Assembly: GCA_002431915.1 (NCBI GenBank)
Contig: DJEP01000021.1
Location: 9,031 to 48,926 of the forward strand
Direction of reading: 5' to 3'
DNA: 39,896 nt
Source of the DNA: Lachnospiraceae bacterium UBA5895
Lineage (GTDB): Bacteria; Bacillota; Clostridia; Lachnospirales; Lachnospiraceae
Made by a program: the position numbers and the translations under genes. How positions within the stretch are numbered: the first letter of the stretch is position 1; each line of letters begins with the position of its first letter. Under the pieces are notes generated by a model. The model saw only the letters and a list, made by a program, of their open reading frames with translations, was not told the origin of the DNA and searched no databases. Below are positions 16,846 through 25,374 of the stretch, one piece after another.

Positions 16846-18183
16846 ATGGAAATGCAAAAACGAAAGAAAAGGATTTTAGTATTTTCCGTGGATGCCATGG
16901 TGTGTGAAGATCTGGAAAAACTATTGCAACTCCCAAACGGAAAAAAATATCTGGCGAAAGGATGCCTTGCGGAAAAGGGAATGCGGACCATCTATCCTTC
17001 CGTGACTTATCCGGCACATGTCTCCATGCTTACGGGATGTTACGCGGGAACCCATGGAGTTACCAGTAATTTCGCTTTTACGACAGCGGATAAGGAACAG
17101 AGCTGGCGCTGGTCCGGCGGATATAGGGTGGATGATATATTTCATGCGGCAAAAAGAGCGGGATACACAACGGGTTCCGTGTCCTGGCCGGCTACAGCGA
17201 ATCATCCGGACATAGACTGGCTGATGGCGGAGTACTGGATGCCGAAGGAAGGAGATACTCTGCGCAGCAGTTTCGCGGATGCCGGCTCCAGTCCGGAGAT
17301 GCTGGATATTATCGAGGCGAATGCAAAATATCTTCCGGAAGGATATGAGCAGGGCGGCAGGAAGAACTTCATGAAATGGCCCGAAGAGGATGATTTCGTC
17401 ATTCATGTGGCGAGTCAGGTGATTAGAGAGCATGCACCGGAGGTTATGTTCGTACATATCGGTATGTTTGATTCTTTCCGTCATGCAAACGGTGTGTTCG
17501 GTCCGCATATTGACCGGGCACTGGATTATCTGGACCGTTACATTGGGGAGCTGATGGATGCCTGCAGAATCGCCGGAGTCCTGGAAGATACGAACCTGAT
17601 TCTGGTAAGTGATCACGGACAGCAGAACATCCGCAGAGTCATCAATCTGAATGTCCTGCTCGCGGATCAGGGGCTGTTGCGGGTGGACACAGAGGGGAAG
17701 ATCATCTCCTGGGATGCTTTCAGCTTTTCCAATGCCATGTCGTCACTGATCTATCTGCGGAATCCCGGGAATAAAAAGCTGCAGGAGAGGGTGTACCGGG
17801 AGCTGATGGCTTATTGTGAGGAAGGCATTTACGGAATCGGCAGAGTGTTTACCGCGGAAGAAGCGGAGAAAGAGGAACACTTAAAGGGAGACTTTTCTTT
17901 TGTGGTAGAGAGTGATGGATATACCTCTTTTGCGGATAAAGCAGTAAGACCGTTAGTCGTGGGATTTGATGACAGAGATTACCGGTTTGGGCACGCAACC
18001 CACGGATATCTGCCGGACCGGGGAGCACAGCCGGTATTTGCAGCACAGGGACCGGATATCCGGGAAGGCATCGTACTGGAGAGAGGGAAAGTGGTGGATG
18101 AGGCACCTACCTATGCCAGTCTGTTGGGTGTGACGCTGCGGGATGCCGAAGGACAGCCTATGAAAGATTTTTTAAAGGCGTGA
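16846..18183 (+). CDS. NPP-type phosphodiesterase / nucleotide pyrophosphatase (alkaline phosphatase superfamily)
   Basis: 445 residues, ATG with GGAAGGAAG upstream. All residues of the two-zinc NPP site can be placed: Asp16 (FSVDAM), nucleophile Thr54 (PSVTYPAH), Asp209 and His213 (FDSFRH), Asp256-His257 (SDHGQQN) and His386 (GHATHGYLP). There is no signal peptide or membrane helix, so unlike most NPPs it should work on substrates already inside the cell. Placed directly after a UgpAEB-like importer, it could cleave imported glycerophosphodiesters, the task of UgpQ in E. coli. Nucleotide or sugar-nucleotide substrates remain possible. It is followed closely by two more phosphatases. Confidence 0.82.
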   Translation: MEMQKRKKRILVFSVDAMVCEDLEKLLQLPNGKKYLAKGCLAEKGMRTIYPSVTYPAHVSMLTGCYAGTHGVTSNFAFTTADKEQSWRWSGGYRVDDIFHAAKRAGYTTGSVSWPATANHPDIDWLMAEYWMPKEGDTLRSSFADAGSSPEMLDIIEANAKYLPEGYEQGGRKNFMKWPEEDDFVIHVASQVIREHAPEVMFVHIGMFDSFRHANGVFGPHIDRALDYLDRYIGELMDACRIAGVLEDTNLILVSDHGQQNIRRVINLNVLLADQGLLRVDTEGKIISWDAFSFSNAMSSLIYLRNPGNKKLQERVYRELMAYCEEGIYGIGRVFTAEEAEKEEHLKGDFSFVVESDGYTSFADKAVRPLVVGFDDRDYRFGHATHGYLPDRGAQPVFAAQGPDIREGIVLERGKVVDEAPTYASLLGVTLRDAEGQPMKDFLKA

Positions 18184-18196
18184 AAGGAAAAAGGGT

Positions 18197-18784
18197 ATGA
18201 AGATATATTTGGTACGTCATGGAGAGACGGACTGGAATCTGCAGGAACGGATGCAGGGGCAGGCGGACAACGAACTGAATGACACAGGAAGAAAACAGGC
18301 GCAGATTGTCGCCGATAAGCTGCGAGAAATTACATTTGATGCCGCGTTCAGCTCGACACTTTGCCGGGCAGTCACTACGGCAGAGATCATTCTCGGACCG
18401 CAAAAGGATCTGCTACAGCAGGATGCAAGAGTCATGGAGATCGGTTTCGGACCCTGGGAAGGGGAGAAAATAGCCAGAGTTATGGATGAAGTGCACCCAC
18501 TGCATAATTTTTTTGCAGGACCGGACCGGTATTTTCCGCCGGAGGGGGCAGAGAGTTTTTACCGGCTCTATGAGAGAAGCGAGGAGTTCATGAATGAAGT
18601 TATATTTCCGCTGGAAAATCAGTGTAAAAATGTACTGATTGTTGGACACGGGGCGTGGAACCGGAGTATACTGAATCCATTGAAACAGATCGCACTGGCA
18701 GATTTTTGGGCACAGCCGTTGGAGAACTGTGCGGTGGAAGTTCTGGATCTGTCGGGGAATCAACTGTCAATGTCGGAAATATAA
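18197..18784 (+). CDS. Histidine phosphatase family protein (phosphoglycerate mutase-like)
   Basis: 195 residues, starting 13 nt after the phosphodiesterase stop, so probably cotranscribed. The RHGETDWN motif gives catalytic His8. Arg57 (LCRAVTTAE), the acid/base Glu81 (MEIGFGPWEG) and the second His151 (VGHGAWNRS) complete the active site. This broad family contains phosphatases acting on small phosphoesters as well as true mutases. The small size and position argue for a phosphatase. Here it may release phosphate from a product of the upstream phosphodiesterase (inference). Specificity cannot be read from the sequence. Confidence 0.82.
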   Translation: MKIYLVRHGETDWNLQERMQGQADNELNDTGRKQAQIVADKLREITFDAAFSSTLCRAVTTAEIILGPQKDLLQQDARVMEIGFGPWEGEKIARVMDEVHPLHNFFAGPDRYFPPEGAESFYRLYERSEEFMNEVIFPLENQCKNVLIVGHGAWNRSILNPLKQIALADFWAQPLENCAVEVLDLSGNQLSMSEI

Positions 18785-18829
18785 TCGGAAGAGCAATCAG
18801 AAGAGTAATCAGTAAAAGGAAGTATACTT

Positions 18830-19621
18830 GTGAAAATCAACAGAAAAGAGCTTACAATAGAAGGCTTACAGGAAGAATATTATTTTCTGCATGTTACAGA
18901 TATCCATGTCGGGCGCGAAAGCCTGACAAGAGATGGCATCAGCGCTGCGGATAGGCTGAAGGAATATGTAGAATATGCCAATGAGGAACAACTCTCGGGA
19001 GTCCTTCTCACCGGAGATATTATCGACAATCCGTCCCCGGAAAATCTGACCTTGCTGAAAATGCAGCTGGAGACATTGCGGGTGGCTTACCTGTATATTC
19101 CGGGGAATCATGACTGGGCATTTGCGGACGACTATCATACGGATGCTGCAATTCGCAGGGACTGGCCGCTTTTGCAGCCTTTTTGCCAGGGAGAGGAGAC
19201 TTTTCAGGTGAAAAAGACCGGCGAGATCACCTGGATCGGTATCGATAATTCCATAGATATGTACTGGCAGGGAACGGCAGAGAAACTTCGGAAAGCACTG
19301 GAGAATCCGCAGAATGACAAAGTTATTATTTTACAGCATATTCCTTTTGGCTGCGGGACACTTGCACAGGCGAGCCTGCATAGATGGGGGAAAGTGCTGA
19401 CCCTGGGAGGAAATCTGCCGGAACAGGGAACCTGTAAGGAACCGGATACGGACAGAAGAGAGGACATACGAGAGATCATACAGAGTGCAAAGAACGTAAA
19501 AGCTTTGATCTGTGGGCATCTGCATACGGATCATGTGGATCTGCTTACGGAGAAAATTCCGCAATATGTATCGAATGAGTCCTGCTTTGGGGAAGTGGCA
19601 TTATTCCGGATCCACGGTTAA
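18830..19621 (+). CDS. Calcineurin-like metallophosphoesterase
   Basis: 263 residues, starting at a GTG (18830) with AAGGAAG 7 nt upstream. The dinuclear metal motifs appear in order: DIHVG (Asp24, His26), GDIID (Asp63), GNHD (Asn93, His94), His170 in LQHIPFG and GHLH (His230, His232). No signal peptide is present, so it is cytoplasmic. It is the last gene of the run ugpA-ugpE-ugpB-phosphodiesterase-histidine phosphatase, 45 nt after the previous gene. It may be a phosphodiesterase or phosphomonoesterase. Its association with the other two phosphoesterases suggests a shared organophosphate pathway (inference). Confidence 0.82.
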   Translation: MKINRKELTIEGLQEEYYFLHVTDIHVGRESLTRDGISAADRLKEYVEYANEEQLSGVLLTGDIIDNPSPENLTLLKMQLETLRVAYLYIPGNHDWAFADDYHTDAAIRRDWPLLQPFCQGEETFQVKKTGEITWIGIDNSIDMYWQGTAEKLRKALENPQNDKVIILQHIPFGCGTLAQASLHRWGKVLTLGGNLPEQGTCKEPDTDRREDIREIIQSAKNVKALICGHLHTDHVDLLTEKIPQYVSNESCFGEVALFRIHG

Positions 19622-19669
19622 ATGGTCCGAAAACAGCCAGTTTTTCATAGTTTTTTCATATTTGAGCTA

Positions 19670-19698
19670 TTGATTTATCCGCAGGTTATCTCTATAAT
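19670..19698 (+). promoter_or_regulatory. Promoter of ftsH
   Basis: TTGATT at 19670-19675, an exact 17-nt spacer, then a perfect TATAAT at 19693-19698. The ftsH start lies about 90 nt further downstream. Confidence 0.7.
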
Positions 19699-19792
19699 AA
19701 AGTAGGTTTATTGTCTCGGAAGATCGGAATATGAGAATATTAAATTATAGAAGAAATAGAGACAATAGAATAACACAGAAAATGGAGATAAC

Positions 19793-22171
19793 ATGAAAAA
19801 CATATTCAGGCTATACAATGACGGGTATGGTCCCGGTAACGGAACCCCCGGCAGCGGCAATAACGGCAGCAACGGCGGAAATGGCAATAACGGCAACGGA
19901 GGCGGCAACCGTCCCCCGAAGAGACCCAGTACGCTGATGATGATCCTGTCGGCGCTCATTACCATTATTTTCGCATTAATGCTGTACAATTCGATATTCG
20001 GGACAGATAAGAGCACAGAAGTACCCTATACCGAATTCCTGAAGGACCTGGAAGCCGATAAGGTGGAAGCGGTAAATGTCAATAAGGAAAACGGCGTGAT
20101 CACGGTGCGGCTGAAGCAGGAGGCAACACCGACACCGGAGCCGAACAGCTATATTAATTTCTATGGAATCACGCAGAAGGCAATGCAGTCTTCCCAGACC
20201 GTATATTACACAATGCTGATGGAGGACCTGGATACCCTGACTGCGAGGCTGCAGGAGCACGATGTGCAGGGAACCCGTGTCAGCAGCGATGTACTGGATA
20301 CAGTGGTACAGTTCCTGATCACATTTGTACTTCCGTTAGTACTGCTCTGGGTGCTGGCGGGCTTCCTGTTCCGCAGAATGGGCGGCAGCGGCGGTCCCAT
20401 GGGTGTCGGCAAGAGCAATGCCAAAGTATATGTACAGAAGGAGACCGGTGTTACTTTCAAGGATGTAGCCGGTGAAGACGAAGCGAAGGAATCTCTGGTG
20501 GAGGTCGTGGATTTCCTGCACAATCCCCAGAAATATTCCAAGATCGGTGCGAAGCTTCCCAAGGGCGCACTGTTAGTAGGACCTCCCGGAACCGGTAAGA
20601 CCCTGCTTGCAAAGGCAGTGGCAGGTGAAGCACATGTGCCGTTCTTCTCCCTGACGGGTTCTGATTTTATTGAATTGTATGTAGGTGTGGGTGCCAGCCG
20701 TGTCCGCGACCTGTTTAAGGAAGCTACCAAGAATGCACCCTGTATCGTATTTATCGATGAGATCGATGCTATCGGACGAAGCCGTGATTCCAAGTACGGC
20801 GGGGGCAACGAAGAGAGAGAACAGACGCTGAACCAGCTGCTGTCCGAGATGGATGGTTTCGACAGTTCCAAGGGTATTCTGATCCTGGGTGCGACGAACC
20901 GTCCGGAGATCCTGGACAAGGCATTGTTACGTCCCGGACGTTTTGACCGTCGTATTATCGTGGACAAGCCGGATCTCAAGGGACGTGTGGAGATCCTGAA
21001 GGTACATGCCAAGGATGTGAAGATGGATGAGACCGTAGATCTGGAAGCCATCGCACTGGCGACCAGCGGAGCGGTAGGTTCCGATCTGGCGAATATGATC
21101 AACGAGGCGGCTATTAATGCTGTCAAGGAAGGCAGAGAATTCGTCAGCCAGAAGGATCTGTTTGCAGCTGTGGAACAGGTACTGGTAGGTAAAGAGAAAA
21201 AAGACCGCATCATGAGCAAGGAAGAGCGCAAGATCGTATCCTACCATGAAGTGGGTCATGCACTGATCAGTGCCCTGCAGAAAAATTCCGAGCCGGTACA
21301 GAAGATCACCATCGTACCCCGTACTATGGGGGCTTTGGGATATGTCATGCAGGTACCGGAGGAAGAAAAATACCTCAATACCGAGGCGGAGCTTCGGGAT
21401 ATGCTGGTAGGTCTGGTGGGCGGACGTGCTGCGGAGGAAGTGGTATTCGATACCGTGACCACAGGCGCAGCCAACGATATTGAAAAGGCTACTTCTATTG
21501 CCCGTAACATGATCACCCGTTACGGTATGAGCAAACGTTTCGGACTCGTCGGTCTGGCTACTGTAGAGAGCCAGTACCTGGAGGGCAGAACCGCTCTGAA
21601 CTGCAGTGATGAGACGGCAGCAGCCATTGATGAAGAAGTTGTAGCCATGATCAAGGAAAGCTATGATCAGGCATTGCAGATGCTTCGTGAGAACAGAGAA
21701 CTGATGGATAAACTGGCAGCGTTCCTGATCGAGCGCGAGACCATCACCGGTAAGGAATTCATGGAGATCTTCCGCAGAGAGAAAGGACTGCCTGATCCTG
21801 AGGAAGAGAAGAAAGATGTGACAGGCACCGAGACAAAGACACCTGCAGAAACAAAGGCTGCAGACAGTGCAGTAAAGGGCAGCAGCGTGGATGTGACCAT
21901 CGGTGAGCAGGTCATGACCTCCACAGATCCCACATTTAAGCCGCTTGCTTTTGAGGACAGTCAGCAGGAAGAAAGAGAACAGACAGCAAAAGAGCAGACC
22001 ACATCGGATAGTGAGACACAAGTAACCGGCGGAGAAGCCGCCAAGAGTGAAGCGGTTACGGAGAAGGCTGATAATGGGACAGAGACTTCTGAAGAACTGA
22101 AGGATCCCAAAGATCCCAAAGATCCTCCCCAGGGACCGGTGGGATTGTTTTCCCACGGAACACTGTCATAA
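19793..22171 (+). CDS. ftsH: ATP-dependent zinc metalloprotease FtsH
   Basis: 792 residues, longer than the usual 600-700. It degrades membrane and regulatory proteins at the inner membrane. A Gly/Asn-rich tract (about 11-40) precedes the first helix (47-66). The extracytoplasmic domain is followed by a second helix (about 171-193). The AAA domain has Walker A GPPGTGKT (263-270), Walker B IVFIDE (318-323) and the RPGRFDR box. The protease domain has HEVGH at 485-489 and the third zinc ligand Asp562 (NDIEKAT). Residues from about 665 to the end form an acidic, low-complexity tail with a KDPKDPKDP repeat. The start has no strong ribosome binding site (only a GGAGA at 7 nt). Confidence 0.96.
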   Translation: MKNIFRLYNDGYGPGNGTPGSGNNGSNGGNGNNGNGGGNRPPKRPSTLMMILSALITIIFALMLYNSIFGTDKSTEVPYTEFLKDLEADKVEAVNVNKENGVITVRLKQEATPTPEPNSYINFYGITQKAMQSSQTVYYTMLMEDLDTLTARLQEHDVQGTRVSSDVLDTVVQFLITFVLPLVLLWVLAGFLFRRMGGSGGPMGVGKSNAKVYVQKETGVTFKDVAGEDEAKESLVEVVDFLHNPQKYSKIGAKLPKGALLVGPPGTGKTLLAKAVAGEAHVPFFSLTGSDFIELYVGVGASRVRDLFKEATKNAPCIVFIDEIDAIGRSRDSKYGGGNEEREQTLNQLLSEMDGFDSSKGILILGATNRPEILDKALLRPGRFDRRIIVDKPDLKGRVEILKVHAKDVKMDETVDLEAIALATSGAVGSDLANMINEAAINAVKEGREFVSQKDLFAAVEQVLVGKEKKDRIMSKEERKIVSYHEVGHALISALQKNSEPVQKITIVPRTMGALGYVMQVPEEEKYLNTEAELRDMLVGLVGGRAAEEVVFDTVTTGAANDIEKATSIARNMITRYGMSKRFGLVGLATVESQYLEGRTALNCSDETAAAIDEEVVAMIKESYDQALQMLRENRELMDKLAAFLIERETITGKEFMEIFRREKGLPDPEEEKKDVTGTETKTPAETKAADSAVKGSSVDVTIGEQVMTSTDPTFKPLAFEDSQQEEREQTAKEQTTSDSETQVTGGEAAKSEAVTEKADNGTETSEELKDPKDPKDPPQGPVGLFSHGTLS

Positions 22172-22227
22172 CGGACCGGTGGAAGCGGTTAAATAATGAA
22201 GACTTGAAATGAAAACACAACTATGAT

Positions 22228-22275
22228 AAAATGACTTTAATTTAAACTGAAGTTTAGATTAAAGTCATTTTTGAT
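22228..22275 (+). terminator. Long hairpin terminator after ftsH
   Basis: AAAATGACTTTAAT (22228-22241) pairs perfectly with ATTAAAGTCATTTT (22258-22271). The stem continues inward through TTAAACT/AGTTTAG with one G-U, leaving a GA tip. The T run follows at the base. The stem ends only about 13 nt before the next gene's start, so it may also affect that gene's translation. Confidence 0.75.
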
Positions 22276-22284
22276 GGAGACGTT

Positions 22285-23511
22285 ATGGAATATATACAGA
22301 GAGAGCTAGAAAGAAAATTTTTAAAAATGAATTCTGTTTTCAAGGTAATCCTCGTGACAGGTGCCAGACAAGTAGGAAAAACTACAATGTTAAAACATCT
22401 GGCAGAGAGTGAGAACAGAACATTTGTTACAATGGACGATGCAAGAAATCGTGAGTTGGCAAGAAGAGATCCGAAGCTTTTCTTTCAAATGTATCAACCA
22501 CCGATTTTGATTGATGAAGCACAGAAAGCACCAGAATTATTTGAGACAATCAAACAGATGTGTGATGAAACAGAAGAGAATGGCTTATTCTGGCTGACCG
22601 GTTCCGAAAGCAGAAAACTGTTAAAAGAAGCAGGCGATTCTTTGGCAGGGAGAATCTGTATTTTGCGGATGTATAGCCTTTCACAGAGAGAAAAGCAGGG
22701 GTTGGCCGATATAGGAGAACTGCCTTTTTCATTTGAAGCTTTGAAAAGAAGAGAACAACATTTTGGCAAAAATAATATTGGTGATATGTATGAGCATATC
22801 TGGAAGGGCGGAATGCCGGGTACTTTGCAGATGGATGCAGAGCAGAGATATGAATATTATGAATCCTATATCAACACCTACCTTCTGAGAGATGCAGTGG
22901 ACGACAACGGAATTACAGATACAGTTGGCTTTCGCAGAGTGCTGGCGGCGTGCGCATCATTTATCGGAAATCTGGTAAATTATACAGATATTGCGAATGC
23001 CGGAGGTGTATCCGTTGTAACAGTAAAAAAATGGATGAAGATACTGCAGAATATGGGTATCATTTTTTTGCTGGACACGTATGCCAATAATGAACTGAAA
23101 AGATTAGTGAAAACACCAAAATTGTATTTTTGTGATACCGGTCTTGCAGCGTATCTGTCCATGTGGACGAGCAAAGAAGTCCTGATGAATGGCGCAGCAA
23201 GTGGACATTATTTTGAAAATTATGTGGTAGGTGAATTGCTTAGGGGCTATTCCTATTCGGAGAAAAAAGTAAATTTGACATACTACAGAGATACCAATCA
23301 GAAAGAAATTGACATGGTGATTGAAGAAGCCGGTATTGTTCATCCGGTGGAGATCAAAAAAGCAACGAATCCGGAAAAAAGGGTGGTAAAAGCCTTTAAA
23401 GTACTGGAAACGACAAATAATACAATGGGAATGGGCGTTGTTATATGTATGACTGATACCGTATTTCCCATAGATGAAAATAATGCTATGATTCCATGTA
23501 ATATATTGTGA
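22285..23511 (+). CDS. AAA-family ATPase with C-terminal DUF4143 domain
   Basis: 408 residues. The AAA_14 domain has Walker A GARQVGKT (26-33) and Walker B ILIDEAQ (74-80), followed by a sensor-like LTGSES. After a linker with a winged-helix-like segment (near 212-268), the C-terminal DUF4143 part carries a PD-(D/E)xK-like pattern: FENYVVGEL near 310, EIDMVIE with Asp343, and PVEIKK with Glu356 and Lys358. The family is abundant in gut Firmicutes and of unknown function. It is scattered and often gained or lost. The gene is visibly more AT-rich and uses more A/T-ending codons than ftsH or uvrC, suggesting transfer. Confidence 0.85.
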   Translation: MEYIQRELERKFLKMNSVFKVILVTGARQVGKTTMLKHLAESENRTFVTMDDARNRELARRDPKLFFQMYQPPILIDEAQKAPELFETIKQMCDETEENGLFWLTGSESRKLLKEAGDSLAGRICILRMYSLSQREKQGLADIGELPFSFEALKRREQHFGKNNIGDMYEHIWKGGMPGTLQMDAEQRYEYYESYINTYLLRDAVDDNGITDTVGFRRVLAACASFIGNLVNYTDIANAGGVSVVTVKKWMKILQNMGIIFLLDTYANNELKRLVKTPKLYFCDTGLAAYLSMWTSKEVLMNGAASGHYFENYVVGELLRGYSYSEKKVNLTYYRDTNQKEIDMVIEEAGIVHPVEIKKATNPEKRVVKAFKVLETTNNTMGMGVVICMTDTVFPIDENNAMIPCNIL

Positions 23512-23519
23512 TAATTCAG

Positions 23520-23548
23520 TTGATTATTTCGTAAGATTGCTTTATCAT
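23520..23548 (+). promoter_or_regulatory. Putative promoter of the ACT-domain gene
   Basis: TTGATT at 23520-23525, a 17-nt spacer, then TATCAT (5 of 6) at 23543-23548. The leader of about 60 nt holds two small perfect hairpins (TGTCGG/CCGACA at 23556-23575 and GACTG/CAGTC at 23576-23590) before AGGAGG. Confidence 0.6.
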
Positions 23549-23617
23549 AATAAAGTGTCGGGAGATATGCCGACAGACTGCATAACAGTCAGATCGCAAT
23601 GAGGAGGTAATACCGAA

Positions 23618-24022
23618 ATGTTAAAACAGTTATCCATTTATGCTGAGAATAAAAAAGGAGCCCTGCGTGCCATGACCAATGCACTGTATGAAGCAGGCAT
23701 TAATATCTGGGGTTCTGTTACCAACGACGGCGCGGAGTACGGCATCAACCGTATGGTTGTCTCCGATCCCGACAAGGCAAAAGAAGTCCTGACGGAGAAA
23801 GGCTACCTCTGCCGCTTCGTGGATGTCCTGGCAGTAGAGATCGAGGATAAGCCCGGTGCATTGAACACCCTGCTGAGCGCTCTCCTGGACAGCAATGTCA
23901 ATGTGGATTACACCTACCTGTCCTTCAACCGTGATTCCTCTACCCCCGTTATGATCCTTCATACCGCGGATCCCGAGGAAGTGGAGATCTGCCTGAAGGC
24001 GAAGGGATTCAAGATGGTATAG
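23618..24022 (+). CDS. Tandem ACT-domain protein
   Basis: 134 residues forming two ACT domains, about 1-68 and 69-134. Each opens with the ligand-binding turn of the fold (NKKGALRAMTNAL and DKPGALNTLLSAL). No catalytic domain is attached. ACT domains bind amino acids at dimer interfaces, so this is probably a small amino-acid-sensing or regulatory protein. Its partner is unknown. It has its own promoter, a strong ribosome binding site (GAGGAGG) and a very strong terminator, so it appears to be a single-gene unit. The neighbouring accessory genes give no functional hint. Confidence 0.88.
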   Translation: MLKQLSIYAENKKGALRAMTNALYEAGINIWGSVTNDGAEYGINRMVVSDPDKAKEVLTEKGYLCRFVDVLAVEIEDKPGALNTLLSALLDSNVNVDYTYLSFNRDSSTPVMILHTADPEEVEICLKAKGFKMV

Positions 24023-24037
24023 CACCAGCGTCCATGC

Positions 24038-24102
24038 AAAAACAAAAAGTGAAACACTCCGCGGGAGCTTGCTCTCGGCGAAGCGTTTCACTTTTTGTTT
24101 TT
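24038..24102 (+). terminator. Very long terminator after the ACT gene
   Basis: AAAAACAAAAAGTGAAAC (24038-24055) pairs perfectly over 18 bp with 24085-24102 (ending GTTTTT). The loop contains a second small hairpin around GGAGCTTGCTCT. The A tract on one side and T tract on the other would let it serve the converging minus-strand gene as well. Confidence 0.88.
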
Positions 24103-24117
24103 ATACGGCGAAAGCCG

Positions 24118-24148
24118 TCCATTCGCAGATGCGCAGCATCTGCGAATG
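24118..24148. repeat. Perfect 14-bp palindrome between converging genes
   Basis: CCATTCGCAGATGC and GCATCTGCGAATGG are exact reverse complements separated by 3 nt. The right arm contains GCGAATGG(GG), the core shared with elements at 10459-10516 and 27265-27414. It lies between the ACT terminator and the stop of the Rpn-family gene. Confidence 0.7.
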
Positions 24149-24163
24149 GGGCATGGAAAACAG

Positions 24164-25093
24164 CTATCTTTTGATATCTGTTTTTTTGAAAAATTCATCT
24201 ATTGTATCAACTTTTATGGCAAGTTTGAACCATTCCGTCTGTTTTTCCGGACGAGTTTCGCGTCGAATGCTATTTTTTTGTTCTTCGGAGAGATCTCCCT
24301 TTTCTTCTAAAAGAGATATCACACCGTCAGCCAGTCCCATGGCTTTTCCATAATCAAATTCCGCTTTGCGGATTAATTTTTCTTCTTTTTCCTTGTCATA
24401 TTCAAAAATACTCACCTTCAACACCTCCGCGCGGTTATGCGATAGGAAATCTGTCAAAATTCCTTCCTGAATACATTCAGTTATGGCTAAGTTTACTGCC
24501 TTGTTAAGAGACATTACAGTAGCGTATTTACGTACTCTGGTTACATATTGAGAATATTCCCATAAAACATGACAGCTTTTCAAAAGATCAAAATTGTGAT
24601 CGGAATTAATGTTCAACATAGTAACCTTTAATTCCAAATCCGGATTTTCAGAGTGGCTTTCGTAGGCGTCAGAGAGGCGTAACTCTAAACGATCCGGGAT
24701 ATTTTCATCAGTACCATTATAAAATACAAGGAACTTTGGAGTCGGTATAGTCTGTAAGGTAGACGAATACAAAGTTCTTTGATTTATGAGAGACTGATAT
24801 TCGCTTGCAATATAAAACAGATCACGCAAGGGAATATTTGGATTATAGGTAGACTGATGTTCATACAAATAGAGTCCGGTTTCCAATACAAAAGCAAGAT
24901 CGTTTTTCATGCCCATATAGATAGCGTTTTCCAACGTTACAATGTTAAGAGCCTCCGGATTCTGATAATGTGCTCCTGCTATTGCATTATACAGTGAAAG
25001 CAGATTCTTTTTGTCAGAAAAAAGCCATCGGAAAATGGTATCCTTATAGTTCCGGTTTACCGGGAGAGAGCGATTGTCATGTTTCCTTTTCAT
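24164..25093 (-). CDS. Rpn-family recombination-promoting nuclease / putative transposase (PD-(D/E)XK)
   Basis: 309 residues on the minus strand, ATG at 25093 with AGGAGG upstream. It is typical of the Rpn/PD-(D/E)XK transposase-like family: the N-terminal DTIFRWLFSDKKNLLSLYNA, then Asp65 in KNDLAFVL and the Glu78-x-Gln80 pair in YEHQSTYNPNIPLRDLFYIA. The second motif has Gln in place of the usual Lys, which is common in this family. The C-terminal third is charged and helical, with many Lys/Glu. These genes are spread through gut Firmicutes in many copies. No terminal inverted repeats of an insertion sequence were seen around it, so it is listed as a gene. Confidence 0.85.
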   Translation of the reverse strand: MKRKHDNRSLPVNRNYKDTIFRWLFSDKKNLLSLYNAIAGAHYQNPEALNIVTLENAIYMGMKNDLAFVLETGLYLYEHQSTYNPNIPLRDLFYIASEYQSLINQRTLYSSTLQTIPTPKFLVFYNGTDENIPDRLELRLSDAYESHSENPDLELKVTMLNINSDHNFDLLKSCHVLWEYSQYVTRVRKYATVMSLNKAVNLAITECIQEGILTDFLSHNRAEVLKVSIFEYDKEKEEKLIRKAEFDYGKAMGLADGVISLLEEKGDLSEEQKNSIRRETRPEKQTEWFKLAIKVDTIDEFFKKTDIKR

Positions 25094-25374
25094 AGGGACC
25101 TCCTGTTCTTATGGTTAGCACATGAAAACAAGAGGAATGATCCTACTCCATATCCGCTATCATTCAATGTACTATGCATGTAAATGTGGTGTAAAAGCAT
25201 AGAATCCATTGAAACGATCATAGATAGGAAGACCAGCTTTCGCTGTCTGAATTGTAGAATATATGCTTTGAGCTGATTATAGCAAACGATGTTGGAATTT
25301 ACAAGGTATAATAAAAATTCCTGGTTGTATTTTTTGACAGAATCGGTATGATAGAAACAAGTGAGGAAATATTT
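25094..25374. other. Intergenic region between the divergent Rpn-family and uvrC genes
   Basis: This AT-rich stretch of about 280 nt holds no gene I can support. It contains isolated promoter-like hexamers for uvrC (TATAAT at 25307-25312 and TTGACA at 25334-25339), but none are correctly spaced. GTGAGGA at 25361-25367 is the uvrC ribosome binding site. Confidence 0.5.

Noticed and set aside
15751..16857. A 368-codon open frame on the minus strand opposite ugpB
   Set aside because: Shadow of the binding-protein gene, which has a lipoprotein signal and clear family sequence.
20927..22156. A 409-codon open frame on the minus strand opposite ftsH
   Set aside because: Cys/His/Leu-rich shadow translation caused by codon bias of ftsH. 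No ribosome binding site or family features.
24164..25093. Insertion sequence around the Rpn-family gene
   Set aside because: No terminal inverted repeats or target duplication were visible. The protein family is not a classical DDE transposase.
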